A stretch of DNA of 64,000 nucleotides. Origin: Bacteroidota bacterium (GTDB taxonomy: Bacteria > Bacteroidota > Bacteroidia > B-17B0 > Aurantibacillaceae). Below the pieces are notes generated by a model. It was not told where the DNA came from. It searched no databases and was given only the letters and a program-made list of their open reading frames with translations. The stretch is taken from contig JAFLBH010000003.1 of assembly GCA_017303905.1 (NCBI GenBank), positions 62,001 through 126,000 on the forward strand, read 5' to 3'. Below are positions 25,479 to 34,393 of this stretch, in pieces. Each line of letters starts with the position of its first letter. The stretch's first letter is position 1. Position numbers and translations under genes: made by a program.

Positions 25479-26210
25479 TTACTTTTTAAATATTAAAATT
25501 AAACGCTCGGATTTATCCGCGTCAAAAGAATTTAAATGATAATCCCCAAAAACATTCTGCAAACTCAGTCCGGCTTTTACAGCCATATCGGTGAAGTTTT
25601 CCTTATTCAGCAGTGCCACTTTCTCCTCAAAAAAGTAAGTTTCGCCCTTATCGTCAAACTCAATTCGCTTGACTATTTTTCCATCTTCCACTTTTTTAAA
25701 GATTTCGAAACGGATTCCCTCAATGGTTTTAATTTCATGAGGAATCAAACAATCTGTTACTTTTTTGCAATTAAAGAAATCAAGAACAAAGCATCCATCC
25801 GGTTTTAAAGCCTGTGCAACATTTTGAAAAACTTTGTAGGTATCTTGGGGTCTATCGAAATAACCGATACTGGTAAAAAGATTAAATACAAAATCGAAAT
25901 AATTAATCCGGAAAGGTGTACGCATATCGTGCACAAAAAACTCCAGTCTTTCATTCGCCGATTTTAAAGCTTCTTCAATACTGTTTTCGGCCAAATCGGT
26001 ACCAATAACCTGTATGCCCTTTGAATTTAGGTAAACCGAATGCCTACCTTTTCCGCAGGCCAAATCCCAAACTTTATGAGATGGATTTATGTGAAGGTTT
26101 TCAATGAGCTGACTAATAAATGCGGCGGCCTCTTTATCATCTCTATTTTTATACAAAACATGATAATACGGAGAGTTAAACCAGTCTTTATACCAAATCT
26201 TTTCGCCCAT
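25479..26210 (-). CDS. Class I SAM-dependent methyltransferase
   Basis: Motif I, VWDLACGKGRHSVYL, near residue 55, binds AdoMet; FVFNLFTSIGYF and ALKPDGCFVLDFFN correspond to the later strands of the Rossmann fold. The frame opens at 26228 with TTG, but ATG at 26210 (MGEKIWYKDWF) is the better start and gives 243 residues. The closest match is the Methyltransf_25/11-type group; the substrate is unknown. It ends one base before priA begins, so the pair is probably one transcript. Confidence 0.85.
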   Translation of the reverse strand: MGEKIWYKDWFNSPYYHVLYKNRDDKEAAAFISQLIENLHINPSHKVWDLACGKGRHSVYLNSKGIQVIGTDLAENSIEEALKSANERLEFFVHDMRTPFRINYFDFVFNLFTSIGYFDRPQDTYKVFQNVAQALKPDGCFVLDFFNCKKVTDCLIPHEIKTIEGIRFEIFKKVEDGKIVKRIEFDDKGETYFFEEKVALLNKENFTDMAVKAGLSLQNVFGDYHLNSFDADKSERLILIFKK

Positions 26211-26300
26211 AGTACTCAAAGTTAGCAATACCCCAGCGAAAATAAAACCATTGTTAGTAACAAGAAGTAGCTACAGCTCACTGCATTTCGTAAAACAAAA

Positions 26301-26321
26301 CACCCCGGCTAAACCGGGGTG
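26301..26321 (-). terminator. Rho-independent terminator of the PD40/TPR gene
   Basis: A perfect 8-bp stem: CACCCCGG (26301-26308) and CCGGGGTG (26314-26321) with loop CTAAA. On the minus strand it is followed by TTTTGTTTT. It starts 6 bases beyond the stop of the gene ending at 26327. Confidence 0.85.
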
Positions 26322-26326
26322 CTTAT

Positions 26327-28909
26327 TTATTGAACAATTCGTGCTTTTACGTATTGGTATTTTTCGAAGACCTGTCGGCGTTCAATATGGTCGTTATGCC
26401 ATGCCGGTCCGCCAACTGAAGAATGCAGGGTGAACTTTAAACGCTTAACATTACCACCGCGAGCTTCTACAGCCTCAATGATTTTCTCTTTTGTTCTTGC
26501 AGCTCTACTAGCAGCAAGTTCTTTATTGTTTTTAAATGAAATCATGGTAGGCACTTTAGAAGCACTTGCTTCAATAGCAACAGTCACTGCTTTCTTTTTC
26601 GACACCATTACTAATTTATTAATAAAGCCATCCCATACCTCTTGTGCAGAATCCAGTTTGTTTTTATTGTAAGTGAAATAGTATTCGTATTTGTTTACAG
26701 TAAATGGTTTCGTGCTAACCGGAGCTCCTTCTAAGAACAAGGTTTTCTTGTAAACTTTATTAGCTTTAGTGTTATTGGTAGTAAATAAGCTTTTCTCAGA
26801 AGTAGCATCGCCTGATTTAGCGGTTAAATTGTAATTCACATCTGTTTCTAAAGCAATTCCGGTTAATTCACCTTTCTCGTTGGTTGTACCTTCATACTTA
26901 CTGTTATCGTTACCAACTAAAATAATATTAGCGTTTGTAACAGGCGTTTTGTCGCTTTCACTTTTATAAACTACTACATCTAAACTAAGTGCGTAAGCAG
27001 ATGTTTTTGTTTTGCCATCGAGGTATAAAATCTGAGATACTGTTTTGTTACCTTTGATGCCTTTAGTACTTACGGTAGCTTCTGTTTTCTTTCCGCCGAA
27101 TTCCGTTACAATCGTATAATTATTATCCGGTTGTAAAATGATTCCATCTTTCTTTCCTTTATCATTGGTTGTGTAAGTTTGAGTTTTGCCATCTTTATCT
27201 TTCACAGTGATGGTTGCTCCTTCTACACCTTTTTTCTCTTTCGCATTATTCAATACAATTGTATTTAATAAAATACCTTTATCGCGAACTTTAATTTTAC
27301 CAAGTAATTTAACCGGTTCAAGATTTACTTCACGTTTGATCTCTTGATAAGTTAATTCATTGGTTACATAAATATCTTCGTTATAAAACTCTTCTCCTTT
27401 TGGAGCCTGATAAGAGAAATTGTATTCTTTGCCGGGAGGTAAGATAACAGCGAAAGTTCCATTCGCCATTTTTGGTTTGTAGGTTCCGATGTTTTCACCG
27501 GTTAATTTATCTGTTACCACAATTACTAAATCTTCAGGTAAAGTTTCGCCTTCCGCAGGTACAATTTGTCCCTTAAATAAAGCTAATTGTTTTTCACCTA
27601 CACCTTGAATAGATATCATGTAAATATCTTTTTCGCCATAACCTCCATCTTTTGCTGATGAGAAATATGCACGACGTCCATCCGGTGAAGTGGTATAAAA
27701 CACGTCATCATCAGGCGTGTTAATAGGATGCCCTAAATTAAACGACTCAGAAAACTTTCCGTTCTCATCTACTAAACAAAACATTAAATCAAATCCACCC
27801 ATTGATTTATGTCCTTTGGATGCGAAGAAAAAAGTTTTGCCATCCGGATGCATGAAAGGAGAATCCTCATCATATTCTGTATTGATGCTTGCTCCTAAGT
27901 TTAAAGCTTTACTCCATTTTCCATTCGGTAATTTCACACAACGATAAATATCGCGACCACCAAATCCACCAGGACGATCAGAAGTAAAGTATAACACCGT
28001 TCCGTCTACATTAAAACATGCATGTGGCTCCCAATGCTTAGTATTAATATCAGATCCAAAATCCTGCAAGCCACCCCAGGTTTTTCCATCCCATTGTGAG
28101 TAATAAATATTTCCATTACCACCATCATCCTTAAATACTATTAATGTTTGTCCGTCAGCGCTCAAAGCCACTGAAGCCTCATGACCGTTGGTGTTTACAT
28201 AATCGCTTAAAGGTTTTGGAGAACTCCATTTACCATTATCATCTTTATACGAAACAACGATATCTTCGAAGAATTGTCCGTCAGGCGTTTTTTCTTGTCC
28301 GGTACTATTAGGACGACGAGTTGTATAAATAATTGTTCTTTCATCTGCACTTAATACCGGTGAGAAATCAGGATATTCACCGTTAATGCTGTCACCCAAA
28401 TTTGTAATTTGTACGTTAATAGGTGTTGCAATTTGTTCCTTAGCGTAATTAGCCTGACGTTTATAATATTCGATTTCCTTTTTCCATTGTTTATCACCCT
28501 CCACATATTTTTCAAATTTTGCATAATTTGCTATTGCTTCATCGAATTTATAATTGATATGTAAAGCTTGTGCGTAATAGAAATAAGCTAAAGGAGGAGC
28601 GCTTTTTTCTGTAGGATCATCCATTCGGTAATTCTTAGCCACATTAGCAACCGCTTTTACTAATTTCGCTTCCGCATCCGCTTTTTTAGTTGGTGATTTT
28701 AAATAACACACCCCAACATTATAATTAATATTCGCTGAAGACGAATCTAACTCATAAGCGGATAAATAATTTTTCAATGCCAGTCCGTAGTTTTCTTCCA
28801 GCATTAAATAATTACCTTCTTTAAAATATTGAGCGTAGGTTCCATTTGCAATTTGTGCCTGTGCAAAATTTGCGACAAGGAACAGAATAAGCCCTAGAAG
28901 TTTCTTCAT
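26327..28909 (-). CDS. TPR-PD40 envelope protein with OmpA-like C-terminus
   Basis: 860 residues. The signal peptide ends ANFAQAQ. TPR-like helices occupy about 25-150. Five PD40/WD40-like beta-propeller blades follow (about 175-430), each with SxDGxxxxFxS-type motifs such as NVDGTVLYFTSDRPGG and SPDGRRAYFSSAKDGG. Two or more CNA-B/carboxypeptidase-regulatory-like beta modules span about 440-740. The last 110 residues resemble a degenerate OmpA peptidoglycan-binding domain (NNKELAASRAARTKEKI) and lack some canonical residues. This is the architecture of gliding/T9SS-associated PorE/SprE-like or OmpA-family lipid-free envelope proteins; an exact role cannot be assigned. It is followed by a strong terminator. 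Confidence 0.82.
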   Translation of the reverse strand: MKKLLGLILFLVANFAQAQIANGTYAQYFKEGNYLMLEENYGLALKNYLSAYELDSSSANINYNVGVCYLKSPTKKADAEAKLVKAVANVAKNYRMDDPTEKSAPPLAYFYYAQALHINYKFDEAIANYAKFEKYVEGDKQWKKEIEYYKRQANYAKEQIATPINVQITNLGDSINGEYPDFSPVLSADERTIIYTTRRPNSTGQEKTPDGQFFEDIVVSYKDDNGKWSSPKPLSDYVNTNGHEASVALSADGQTLIVFKDDGGNGNIYYSQWDGKTWGGLQDFGSDINTKHWEPHACFNVDGTVLYFTSDRPGGFGGRDIYRCVKLPNGKWSKALNLGASINTEYDEDSPFMHPDGKTFFFASKGHKSMGGFDLMFCLVDENGKFSESFNLGHPINTPDDDVFYTTSPDGRRAYFSSAKDGGYGEKDIYMISIQGVGEKQLALFKGQIVPAEGETLPEDLVIVVTDKLTGENIGTYKPKMANGTFAVILPPGKEYNFSYQAPKGEEFYNEDIYVTNELTYQEIKREVNLEPVKLLGKIKVRDKGILLNTIVLNNAKEKKGVEGATITVKDKDGKTQTYTTNDKGKKDGIILQPDNNYTIVTEFGGKKTEATVSTKGIKGNKTVSQILYLDGKTKTSAYALSLDVVVYKSESDKTPVTNANIILVGNDNSKYEGTTNEKGELTGIALETDVNYNLTAKSGDATSEKSLFTTNNTKANKVYKKTLFLEGAPVSTKPFTVNKYEYYFTYNKNKLDSAQEVWDGFINKLVMVSKKKAVTVAIEASASKVPTMISFKNNKELAASRAARTKEKIIEAVEARGGNVKRLKFTLHSSVGGPAWHNDHIERRQVFEKYQYVKARIVQ

Positions 28910-28994
28910 TTTTTACCTTTTTAAGAGAGCAAAATTATTCAAATAATAGACAAAAACTAGCTTTTTGCCGTTGAACCTGAGAATAATACAAACA

Positions 28995-29018
28995 AAAGCC
29001 CGTTAATAAACGGGCTTT
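28995..29018 (-). terminator. Rho-independent terminator of the E2 gene
   Basis: A perfect 10-bp stem: AAAGCCCGTT (28995-29004) and AACGGGCTTT (29009-29018), loop AATA. On the minus strand the stem runs into TTTTGTTTG. It lies 23 bases after the stop of the E2 gene. Confidence 0.85.
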
Positions 29019-29040
29019 ATCTATTTAGTAAGATTTTGCT

Positions 29041-30381
29041 TTAGATTGAGCGAGTGGTATCCCATGTCTCAAGGTAATCAGCTACTTTACGTAAGAAGCT
29101 TCCGCCTAAAGAACCGTCTACAACGCGGTGATCGTATGAAAGGGATAAGAACATAAAGTGACGAACACCAATCATATCACCTTGTGGTGTTTCAATAACT
29201 GCCGGTTTCTTTTTAATTGTTCCAACGGCCATAATAGCCACCTGAGGTTGTAAAATGATTGGAGTTCCCATTACGTTACCGAAGTTTCCTACATTGGTTA
29301 AAGTAAAAGTACCACCTTGAATTTCGTCGGGTTGTAATTTATTGGCACGAGCACGTGTTGCTAAATCATTCACCGCTTTGGTAATGCCGATTAAGTTTTT
29401 CTCATCCGCATTTTTAATAACAGGCACGATTAAGTTACCGGTTGGTAAAGCTGCTGCCATACCAATATTAATATTCTTACGCTTAATGATTTTAGTTCCG
29501 GTTTGATCAACGGATACGTTAATCATTGGGAAGTCTTTAATGGCTTTAGCTACAGCCTCAATAAATAATGGAGTGAACGTTAACTTTTCGCCTTCACGCT
29601 TTTCAAATTCTTTCTTCGCTTTATCTCTCCATAATACCAAATTAGTTACATCCGCCTCTACATATGAAGTTACGTGTGGAGAAACATGCTTACTAATTAC
29701 CATGTTATCGGCAATAATTTTACGCATGCGATCCATTTCGATGATTTCATCACCGGCACCTACTGAAACAGCAGGACGATTAACAATAATAGCGTTATCA
29801 CCAACTGAAACTGATTTTGAAGTTTCACTGGTAGTAGTGGTAGTAGTGGCAGTTTTTTGAACCGGAGCAGTTTGCTTGTTACGGTTTGGTAAGTAAGCTA
29901 ATATATCTGCTTTGGTTACTCGTCCGTCTTGTCCAGTTCCTTTGATGTTATCTAATTCTTCTAATGAAATTCCTTCTTCCTTAGCGATGTTTTTCACCAA
30001 TGGAGAATAAAATTTATCCGATTTACTGAAATCAACATTCGCTGAAGCAACAGTTGCCGTTGCACTCTTCGTTTCAATCACAGCAGCGGTTTTTGTCTCA
30101 GCAACAGGAGCTGTTGAAGTAGATGTAGTTCCGGCTGCAGCATCAGAAGAAATATGAGCGATTACAGCCCCCACTTGAACTACGTCACCCTCTTTAAATA
30201 ATTTTTTAACCAATACACCTTCAAATGGCGAAGGAATTTCACTGTCCACTTTATCGGTAGCGATTTCTAAAACTGTTTCGTCAGTTTTAATTTTATCACC
30301 TTCGTTTTTTGTCCATTTAATAATCGTCGCTTCTGCAACACTCTCACCCATCTTGGGCATAATTAAATCAAACTGAGCCAT
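29041..30381 (-). CDS. 2-oxoacid dehydrogenase E2 (dihydrolipoyl acyltransferase)
   Basis: 446 residues. The lipoyl domain (1-78) carries the lipoylated Lys44 in EIATDKVDSE. An Ala/Thr-rich linker follows, then an E3-binding domain (about 127-163, YSPLVKNIAKEEG to KADILAYL), a second Thr-rich linker and the catalytic domain with SLSYDHRVVDG near the C-terminus, which provides His and Asp. The enzyme transfers an acyl group from lipoyl to CoA in a pyruvate, 2-oxoglutarate or branched-chain complex. One lipoyl domain and the motif style favour a branched-chain or generic E2, but the substrate cannot be fixed. E1 and E3 genes are not adjacent. It has its own promoter and terminator. Confidence 0.92.
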   Translation of the reverse strand: MAQFDLIMPKMGESVAEATIIKWTKNEGDKIKTDETVLEIATDKVDSEIPSPFEGVLVKKLFKEGDVVQVGAVIAHISSDAAAGTTSTSTAPVAETKTAAVIETKSATATVASANVDFSKSDKFYSPLVKNIAKEEGISLEELDNIKGTGQDGRVTKADILAYLPNRNKQTAPVQKTATTTTTTSETSKSVSVGDNAIIVNRPAVSVGAGDEIIEMDRMRKIIADNMVISKHVSPHVTSYVEADVTNLVLWRDKAKKEFEKREGEKLTFTPLFIEAVAKAIKDFPMINVSVDQTGTKIIKRKNINIGMAAALPTGNLIVPVIKNADEKNLIGITKAVNDLATRARANKLQPDEIQGGTFTLTNVGNFGNVMGTPIILQPQVAIMAVGTIKKKPAVIETPQGDMIGVRHFMFLSLSYDHRVVDGSLGGSFLRKVADYLETWDTTRSI

Positions 30382-30402
30382 TTTGTATTGTTATAAGAGA
30401 CG

Positions 30403-30432
30403 CAAAAATAACTTATATCTGCTTTTATGCAA
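30403..30432 (-). promoter_or_regulatory. Bacteroidota-type promoter of the E2 gene
   Basis: On the minus strand, TTG (complement of 30430-30432), 19 bases, then TATTTTTG (complement of 30403-30410). This is a full match to the phylum's -33/-7 consensus. The ATG is 22 bases past the -7 box, at 30381. Confidence 0.65.
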
Positions 30433-30452
30433 AGTTATTTACCAATAAATAA

Positions 30453-32234
30453 TTAGATTTTAACCCCAATAATGAGGATATCGTCGACTTGTTCGAGCGG
30501 ACCGCGCCACGACTCGATGGTATTATCAAGATATTTTTTCTGTTCTGCCGGAGGCATAGAACTGATTTCCAGAAGTAAATTACGGAATGTTCCGGCCATA
30601 AATTTCTTTCCTTTTGGCCCACCAAACTGATCGGCATATCCATCGGAAAAGATATAAACCACATCGCCTTTTTGAAGCTGAACTGTATTATTGGTAAACT
30701 TTCTAGGCTCACCGATAAAAGCGCCAACAGGGAATTTATCGGCTTTATGCTGAATGAGCTGTCCGTCGCGGATGATATAAAGCGGATTAAACGCGGCAGC
30801 AAACTGCAATTCCATTTTTTTATAATTGATGGAGCACAATGTCATATCCATACCATCTTTCGCATCCTTTTCTCCTTGTCCAACATGCAAAGTACTGGCA
30901 ACACCTTCATTCAATTTATCCATTATTTGTGCAGGAGAAGTTAAAGAAGGATTATTAAAAGCATCCTTTAATAAGTTAGAACCCACCAAACTCATAAATG
31001 CACCCGGCACACCATGACCTGTGCAATCTACGGCAGCAAAATACACGTCGTCGTTTTTAGTATCCATCCAGTAAAAATCACCGGAAACGATATCCTTCGG
31101 CTTATAAAGCACAAAAGAATTTGGTAAATGCTTTTGAATTAATTTATCAGGTGGTAAAATTGCTTCCTGGATACGTTTTGCATAATGAATACTATCGGTT
31201 ACCTGCTTATAGAGACTTTCCAACTCTTGATTCTTATTCTCAATTTCTTCCTTTTGACGAACAACTTCCTCAGTACGTTCAATCACTTTTTGCTCGAGTG
31301 AACGCTCGTTTTCCGCTAAGTCATCACGCATTTTCACAAGTGCTTGTCCTAAACTGTCGTATTCACTTAAAGGTTTATAATAAGCATCGAAATTACCGGC
31401 ACCCGTTTGTTTAGCAAATTCGGTGGTACGTTCCATCGACTCAATGAGATTATTAAGAGCAGTACCCATTTCACCGATTTCATCCGTGCGGTATTCGATA
31501 CGTTCTTTTGGTAAGATACCAAGCCCCATGGATAAGAGCATTTTCTTCAGTTGCTGTACAGGCTTTACGATAGAGCGAACGGTAAATAATGCTACTAAAA
31601 TTCCACCAAACACCAATGCAAAACCAATGTATTTTACAAAACGTTCTAAGAAATTAAATGAGGAGAACATCTGGTCACGAACATCCTCTGCGTTTTTTTG
31701 CTTCGATTGGATTAATTGATCTAAATCTTCATACAAAATCTTTAAATCATTTTCAGCTGTAGATAACGCATCCTGTGCGATAAAGTAAATAGAAGCATCT
31801 TCATAAGCTTCCAAGGAATTCAATGGAGCCATGATATCTTGCTGGTACGTAAAGAAAATTTTCTCTGTTTTATTTTTTATGTTTCTCCACGTTTGTAATT
31901 CCTTTTCGTTTGTCCACTTTTTCGAAAACTCATGAATCTCTTGACGCTTTTTAGGATAATCGACAGTAATTAATTTATGGAGCTTATCACGACCAGGATC
32001 GTTCACATTTTTACTATAATACCATTTCGATATTAACGTTTGTGAACGTTGCAACATAAAGTTGAACTCCTTCAATGCCGCTACAGATGGAGCTACCTGC
32101 CCTACCACTGTTTCGGTTTTAGTTTTGCTATCAGTTAAGGTAAAAAGTGTAAGTACAAAAGCCACTACCGTTAATGCAATTAACGTACCGAAGCCAGTGC
32201 CTATTTTTCTACCGATTGTAAACTTAAATGCCAT
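30453..32234 (-). CDS. HAMP-domain membrane sensor with PP2C/SpoIIE phosphatase output
   Basis: 593 residues. A membrane helix at about 13-33 and another at about 195-217 flank an all-helical periplasmic sensor of about 160 residues. HAMP follows (about 218-272), then a long coiled coil (about 310-350, RSLEQKVIERTEEVVRQ). The PP2C-like domain (about 365-593) has metal-binding motifs DFYWMD, AAVDCTGHGVPGAFMS and IFSDGYADQFGG. It should dephosphorylate a Ser/Thr-phosphorylated partner, typically an anti-sigma-antagonist-type protein, in response to a periplasmic signal. It is the last gene of an operon with a TPR protein and a YfiR-like periplasmic protein; no kinase or antagonist gene is adjacent. 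Confidence 0.9.
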   Translation of the reverse strand: MAFKFTIGRKIGTGFGTLIALTVVAFVLTLFTLTDSKTKTETVVGQVAPSVAALKEFNFMLQRSQTLISKWYYSKNVNDPGRDKLHKLITVDYPKKRQEIHEFSKKWTNEKELQTWRNIKNKTEKIFFTYQQDIMAPLNSLEAYEDASIYFIAQDALSTAENDLKILYEDLDQLIQSKQKNAEDVRDQMFSSFNFLERFVKYIGFALVFGGILVALFTVRSIVKPVQQLKKMLLSMGLGILPKERIEYRTDEIGEMGTALNNLIESMERTTEFAKQTGAGNFDAYYKPLSEYDSLGQALVKMRDDLAENERSLEQKVIERTEEVVRQKEEIENKNQELESLYKQVTDSIHYAKRIQEAILPPDKLIQKHLPNSFVLYKPKDIVSGDFYWMDTKNDDVYFAAVDCTGHGVPGAFMSLVGSNLLKDAFNNPSLTSPAQIMDKLNEGVASTLHVGQGEKDAKDGMDMTLCSINYKKMELQFAAAFNPLYIIRDGQLIQHKADKFPVGAFIGEPRKFTNNTVQLQKGDVVYIFSDGYADQFGGPKGKKFMAGTFRNLLLEISSMPPAEQKKYLDNTIESWRGPLEQVDDILIIGVKI

Positions 32235-32248
32235 ACACCAATGCCCTA

Positions 32249-33145
32249 CTACTTATCGCTTCCGCCGCGTGCGTCCAATAATTTTTTATTAAACTCTTCC
32301 TTCTTCGCGTCATCGTTTAAGGCCTGATAGATCTGACGAAGACTTTCTAATGCTTTAACGTTTTTAGGATCGAGCTGATAAACCTTAGTCATAAATGGTA
32401 ATGACTGTTTAAATAATTTCACCGAATTATCCTGAATAGCCTCTAATTTATCCAGTGGCGTATCGATATCCATTGAATTAATAAGGTTTACACCTTGGTT
32501 ATAATAAATGATACCCAAGTTAATGTTAGCACTTACGTTTTTAGGATCTAACTCAAGCACTTTCATTAAGGCAATCTTACCATTCTCTCCAAATTCTGTT
32601 TTCGTATTATTCGCATTAAATAAATCGGAGAAATGCGAACCTACAGCCGAATAATACTCGATATCCTTAGCCTGGAAGTTAAACGATGAATCAACCATTA
32701 AATACAATTGCTTATAGTTCTTATAAGACGCGCTTGAACGTTCGTAGTTTAATGAATCATACAAATATTTAATACACATATTATAGTACAACTCAGAATG
32801 TTTTTTGATGATAACTAAATCACCATCACGAATACCTGCATCCGGTTTTAATTTTAAGGATGTTTTTGCTGCGTTAATTGAAGTATCGCGGAAAGCCGAC
32901 TGAATATTATACTTATCCTTTTTCGCTAATTCATAATAAACAAAGGCACGCATGTATTGTGCTTGTGCATCAGTATAAGCTTCTTTAGCGAGGAATACAG
33001 AATCGATACTTTGCTTAGCGCAAACAGCATCTTTAGCCTTTAAACACTCTTGCACGCGCTCTAATTTATCAAGCTGCGCAAAAGCATTGCTGCTTAGCAT
33101 CAGGCTAAAAAGTAAAATCACATATGTAATATTTTTTACTTTCAT
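32249..33145 (-). CDS. Exported TPR protein of the YfiR-PP2C operon
   Basis: 298 residues. The signal peptide ends SSNAFAQ. The mature part is helical; a TPR pair near residues 195-275 is the clearest (MKVLELDPKNVSANINLG and later VYQLDPKNVKALESL). It is expected in the periplasm as a scaffold. The gene lies 1 base after the YfiR-like gene and 14 bases before the HAMP-PP2C gene, so it is probably part of one signalling unit. There is no enzymatic motif. Confidence 0.82.
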   Translation of the reverse strand: MKVKNITYVILLFSLMLSSNAFAQLDKLERVQECLKAKDAVCAKQSIDSVFLAKEAYTDAQAQYMRAFVYYELAKKDKYNIQSAFRDTSINAAKTSLKLKPDAGIRDGDLVIIKKHSELYYNMCIKYLYDSLNYERSSASYKNYKQLYLMVDSSFNFQAKDIEYYSAVGSHFSDLFNANNTKTEFGENGKIALMKVLELDPKNVSANINLGIIYYNQGVNLINSMDIDTPLDKLEAIQDNSVKLFKQSLPFMTKVYQLDPKNVKALESLRQIYQALNDDAKKEEFNKKLLDARGGSDK

Positions 33146-33146
33146 G

Positions 33147-33671
33147 TTAATCTATCGCAATGGCAAGGGCTTTAAAATCCTCGCTGGTTTTTAATCCCGC
33201 CTTTACGGCACTTGTTTTACTGTATTCAAATTTTTGTTTATTGTCTATTACCACAAAGTTGATAGCGGCTCCTGTTTTGGCGGCTCCGTCTTTTTCGGCA
33301 ATAATTAAGGCGCCTTTGCCTTTCATTTTAGCAACAATATCATTTAATGACTTACTGGCATCCGGTAAAATAAATAACATATGAGGTTTGGTTCTACCAT
33401 CAAAAGTTGGCGTGTTAATGACCTCCATTTTTTGATTACCCACCATTTTGCTCTCTGCCATTTTATTGAGTTCTTTCAATAAGGCTTCGTTTTTACCCAC
33501 CATGTGAATGATGAAGTTGCCGGTTTTCTTACCTTCCGGCCATTCAAAATAACGAGTAAAATTGTAAAGGAATACGGCTTTGATTTTGGCATTGGTGTCA
33601 AAGTTTTGCATAAAACCGAAGCTCACGGTTATGCACAATGCAACAATTAAATATTTACCAAATTTTGCCAA
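33147..33671 (-). CDS. YfiR-like (DUF4154) periplasmic protein
   Basis: 174 residues. The N-terminus is a signal peptide. The mature start KIKAVFLYNFTRYFEWP is the hallmark of YfiR/DUF4154 proteins; later conserved parts are HMLFILPDASKS and AAINFVVIDNKQKFEYS. In Pseudomonas, YfiR is a periplasmic repressor of the HAMP-GGDEF enzyme YfiN. Here the downstream membrane HAMP protein has a PP2C output, so an analogous control is plausible (inference). The start must be the TTG at 33671, because an in-frame TAA directly precedes it. The cysteines typical of P. aeruginosa YfiR are missing from the mature part. Confidence 0.85.
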   Translation of the reverse strand: MAKFGKYLIVALCITVSFGFMQNFDTNAKIKAVFLYNFTRYFEWPEGKKTGNFIIHMVGKNEALLKELNKMAESKMVGNQKMEVINTPTFDGRTKPHMLFILPDASKSLNDIVAKMKGKGALIIAEKDGAAKTGAAINFVVIDNKQKFEYSKTSAVKAGLKTSEDFKALAIAID

Positions 33672-33711
33672 TTAAACGTAATGACAGCAAACTTCCTGCC
33701 ACAATAACCTA

Positions 33712-33742
33712 CAAATATAACATTTGAGTGTTGCCTTTACAA
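33712..33742 (-). promoter_or_regulatory. Bacteroidota-type promoter of the YfiR-TPR-PP2C operon
   Basis: On the minus strand, TTG (complement of 33740-33742), 20 bases, then TATATTTG (complement of 33712-33719). This is a full consensus match, with the start codon about 41 bases downstream at 33671. Confidence 0.65.
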
Positions 33743-33805
33743 TTTAATAATTATTAAGTGAAAATTGTGTTAATTTCTTTGATAATTGACTAATTTAGAT
33801 GTCGG

Positions 33806-34393
33806 ATGCTATATAAAGCCGAATATAATCAACTAGATGATAACGAGCTAATTAGAAGGTATTGCGAGGAGGATAACACCAACTATTTAGGCATACTTTT
33901 TAAACGTTATTCGCATTTGGTATTAGGTTTATGCATTAAGTATCTTAAAAATGAGGATGAAGCACAGGATCTTGTGATGAATATCTTCGAGAAACTAACA
34001 GCCGACCTCAAAAAGCACAAAATCGAATTTTTTAAAAGCTGGCTTTACACTTATTCCAAAAACATGTGTTTGATGGAACTTCGTAAAAAGCAATCGCAGC
34101 TTAAAAAAGACATTGAACTTCAGGACAATAAAGTATTGTTTATGGATTCGGGTTCGGATTTACATCTCAATTCAAACGATGAGAAAGAAAACACGATCTC
34201 GCAATTGGAAACGGCTCTCAGCACTTTAAGTAAAGAGCAAAAACAATGCATCATCCTGTTTTACTATAAAAACAAATCGTATAACGAAATTGTGGATATA
34301 ACAGGATTTAATGCAAATGAAGTAAAGAGTTATATACAAAACGGAAAAAGGAATTTGAAAAATAAAATAACAGAATTACAAAATGGCCAATAA
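33806..34393 (+). CDS. ECF-type RNA polymerase sigma factor
   Basis: 195 residues. Region 2 (about 25-90) contains DEAQDLVMNIFEKL and FFKSWLYTYSKNMCLMELRKK, the core-binding and -10 recognition helices. Region 4 (about 135-190) contains LSKEQKQCIILFYYKNKSYNEIVDITG and a final recognition helix NEVKSYIQNGKRNLKN. It overlaps the next gene by 11 bases; that gene encodes a single-pass membrane protein that is probably its anti-sigma partner. An ATG at 33799 is out of frame, so 33806 is the start. Confidence 0.9.
   Translation: MLYKAEYNQLDDNELIRRYCEEDNTNYLGILFKRYSHLVLGLCIKYLKNEDEAQDLVMNIFEKLTADLKKHKIEFFKSWLYTYSKNMCLMELRKKQSQLKKDIELQDNKVLFMDSGSDLHLNSNDEKENTISQLETALSTLSKEQKQCIILFYYKNKSYNEIVDITGFNANEVKSYIQNGKRNLKNKITELQNGQ

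Noticed and set aside
28930-28953. Promoter upstream of the PD40/TPR gene (TAATTTTG on the minus strand)
   Set aside because: The TTG spacing is 13 bases, outside the usual 19-21.
30425-30802. 125-codon minus-strand frame at the end of the PP2C gene
   Set aside because: It overlaps the PP2C domain in another frame; the PP2C motifs are intact in the longer gene.
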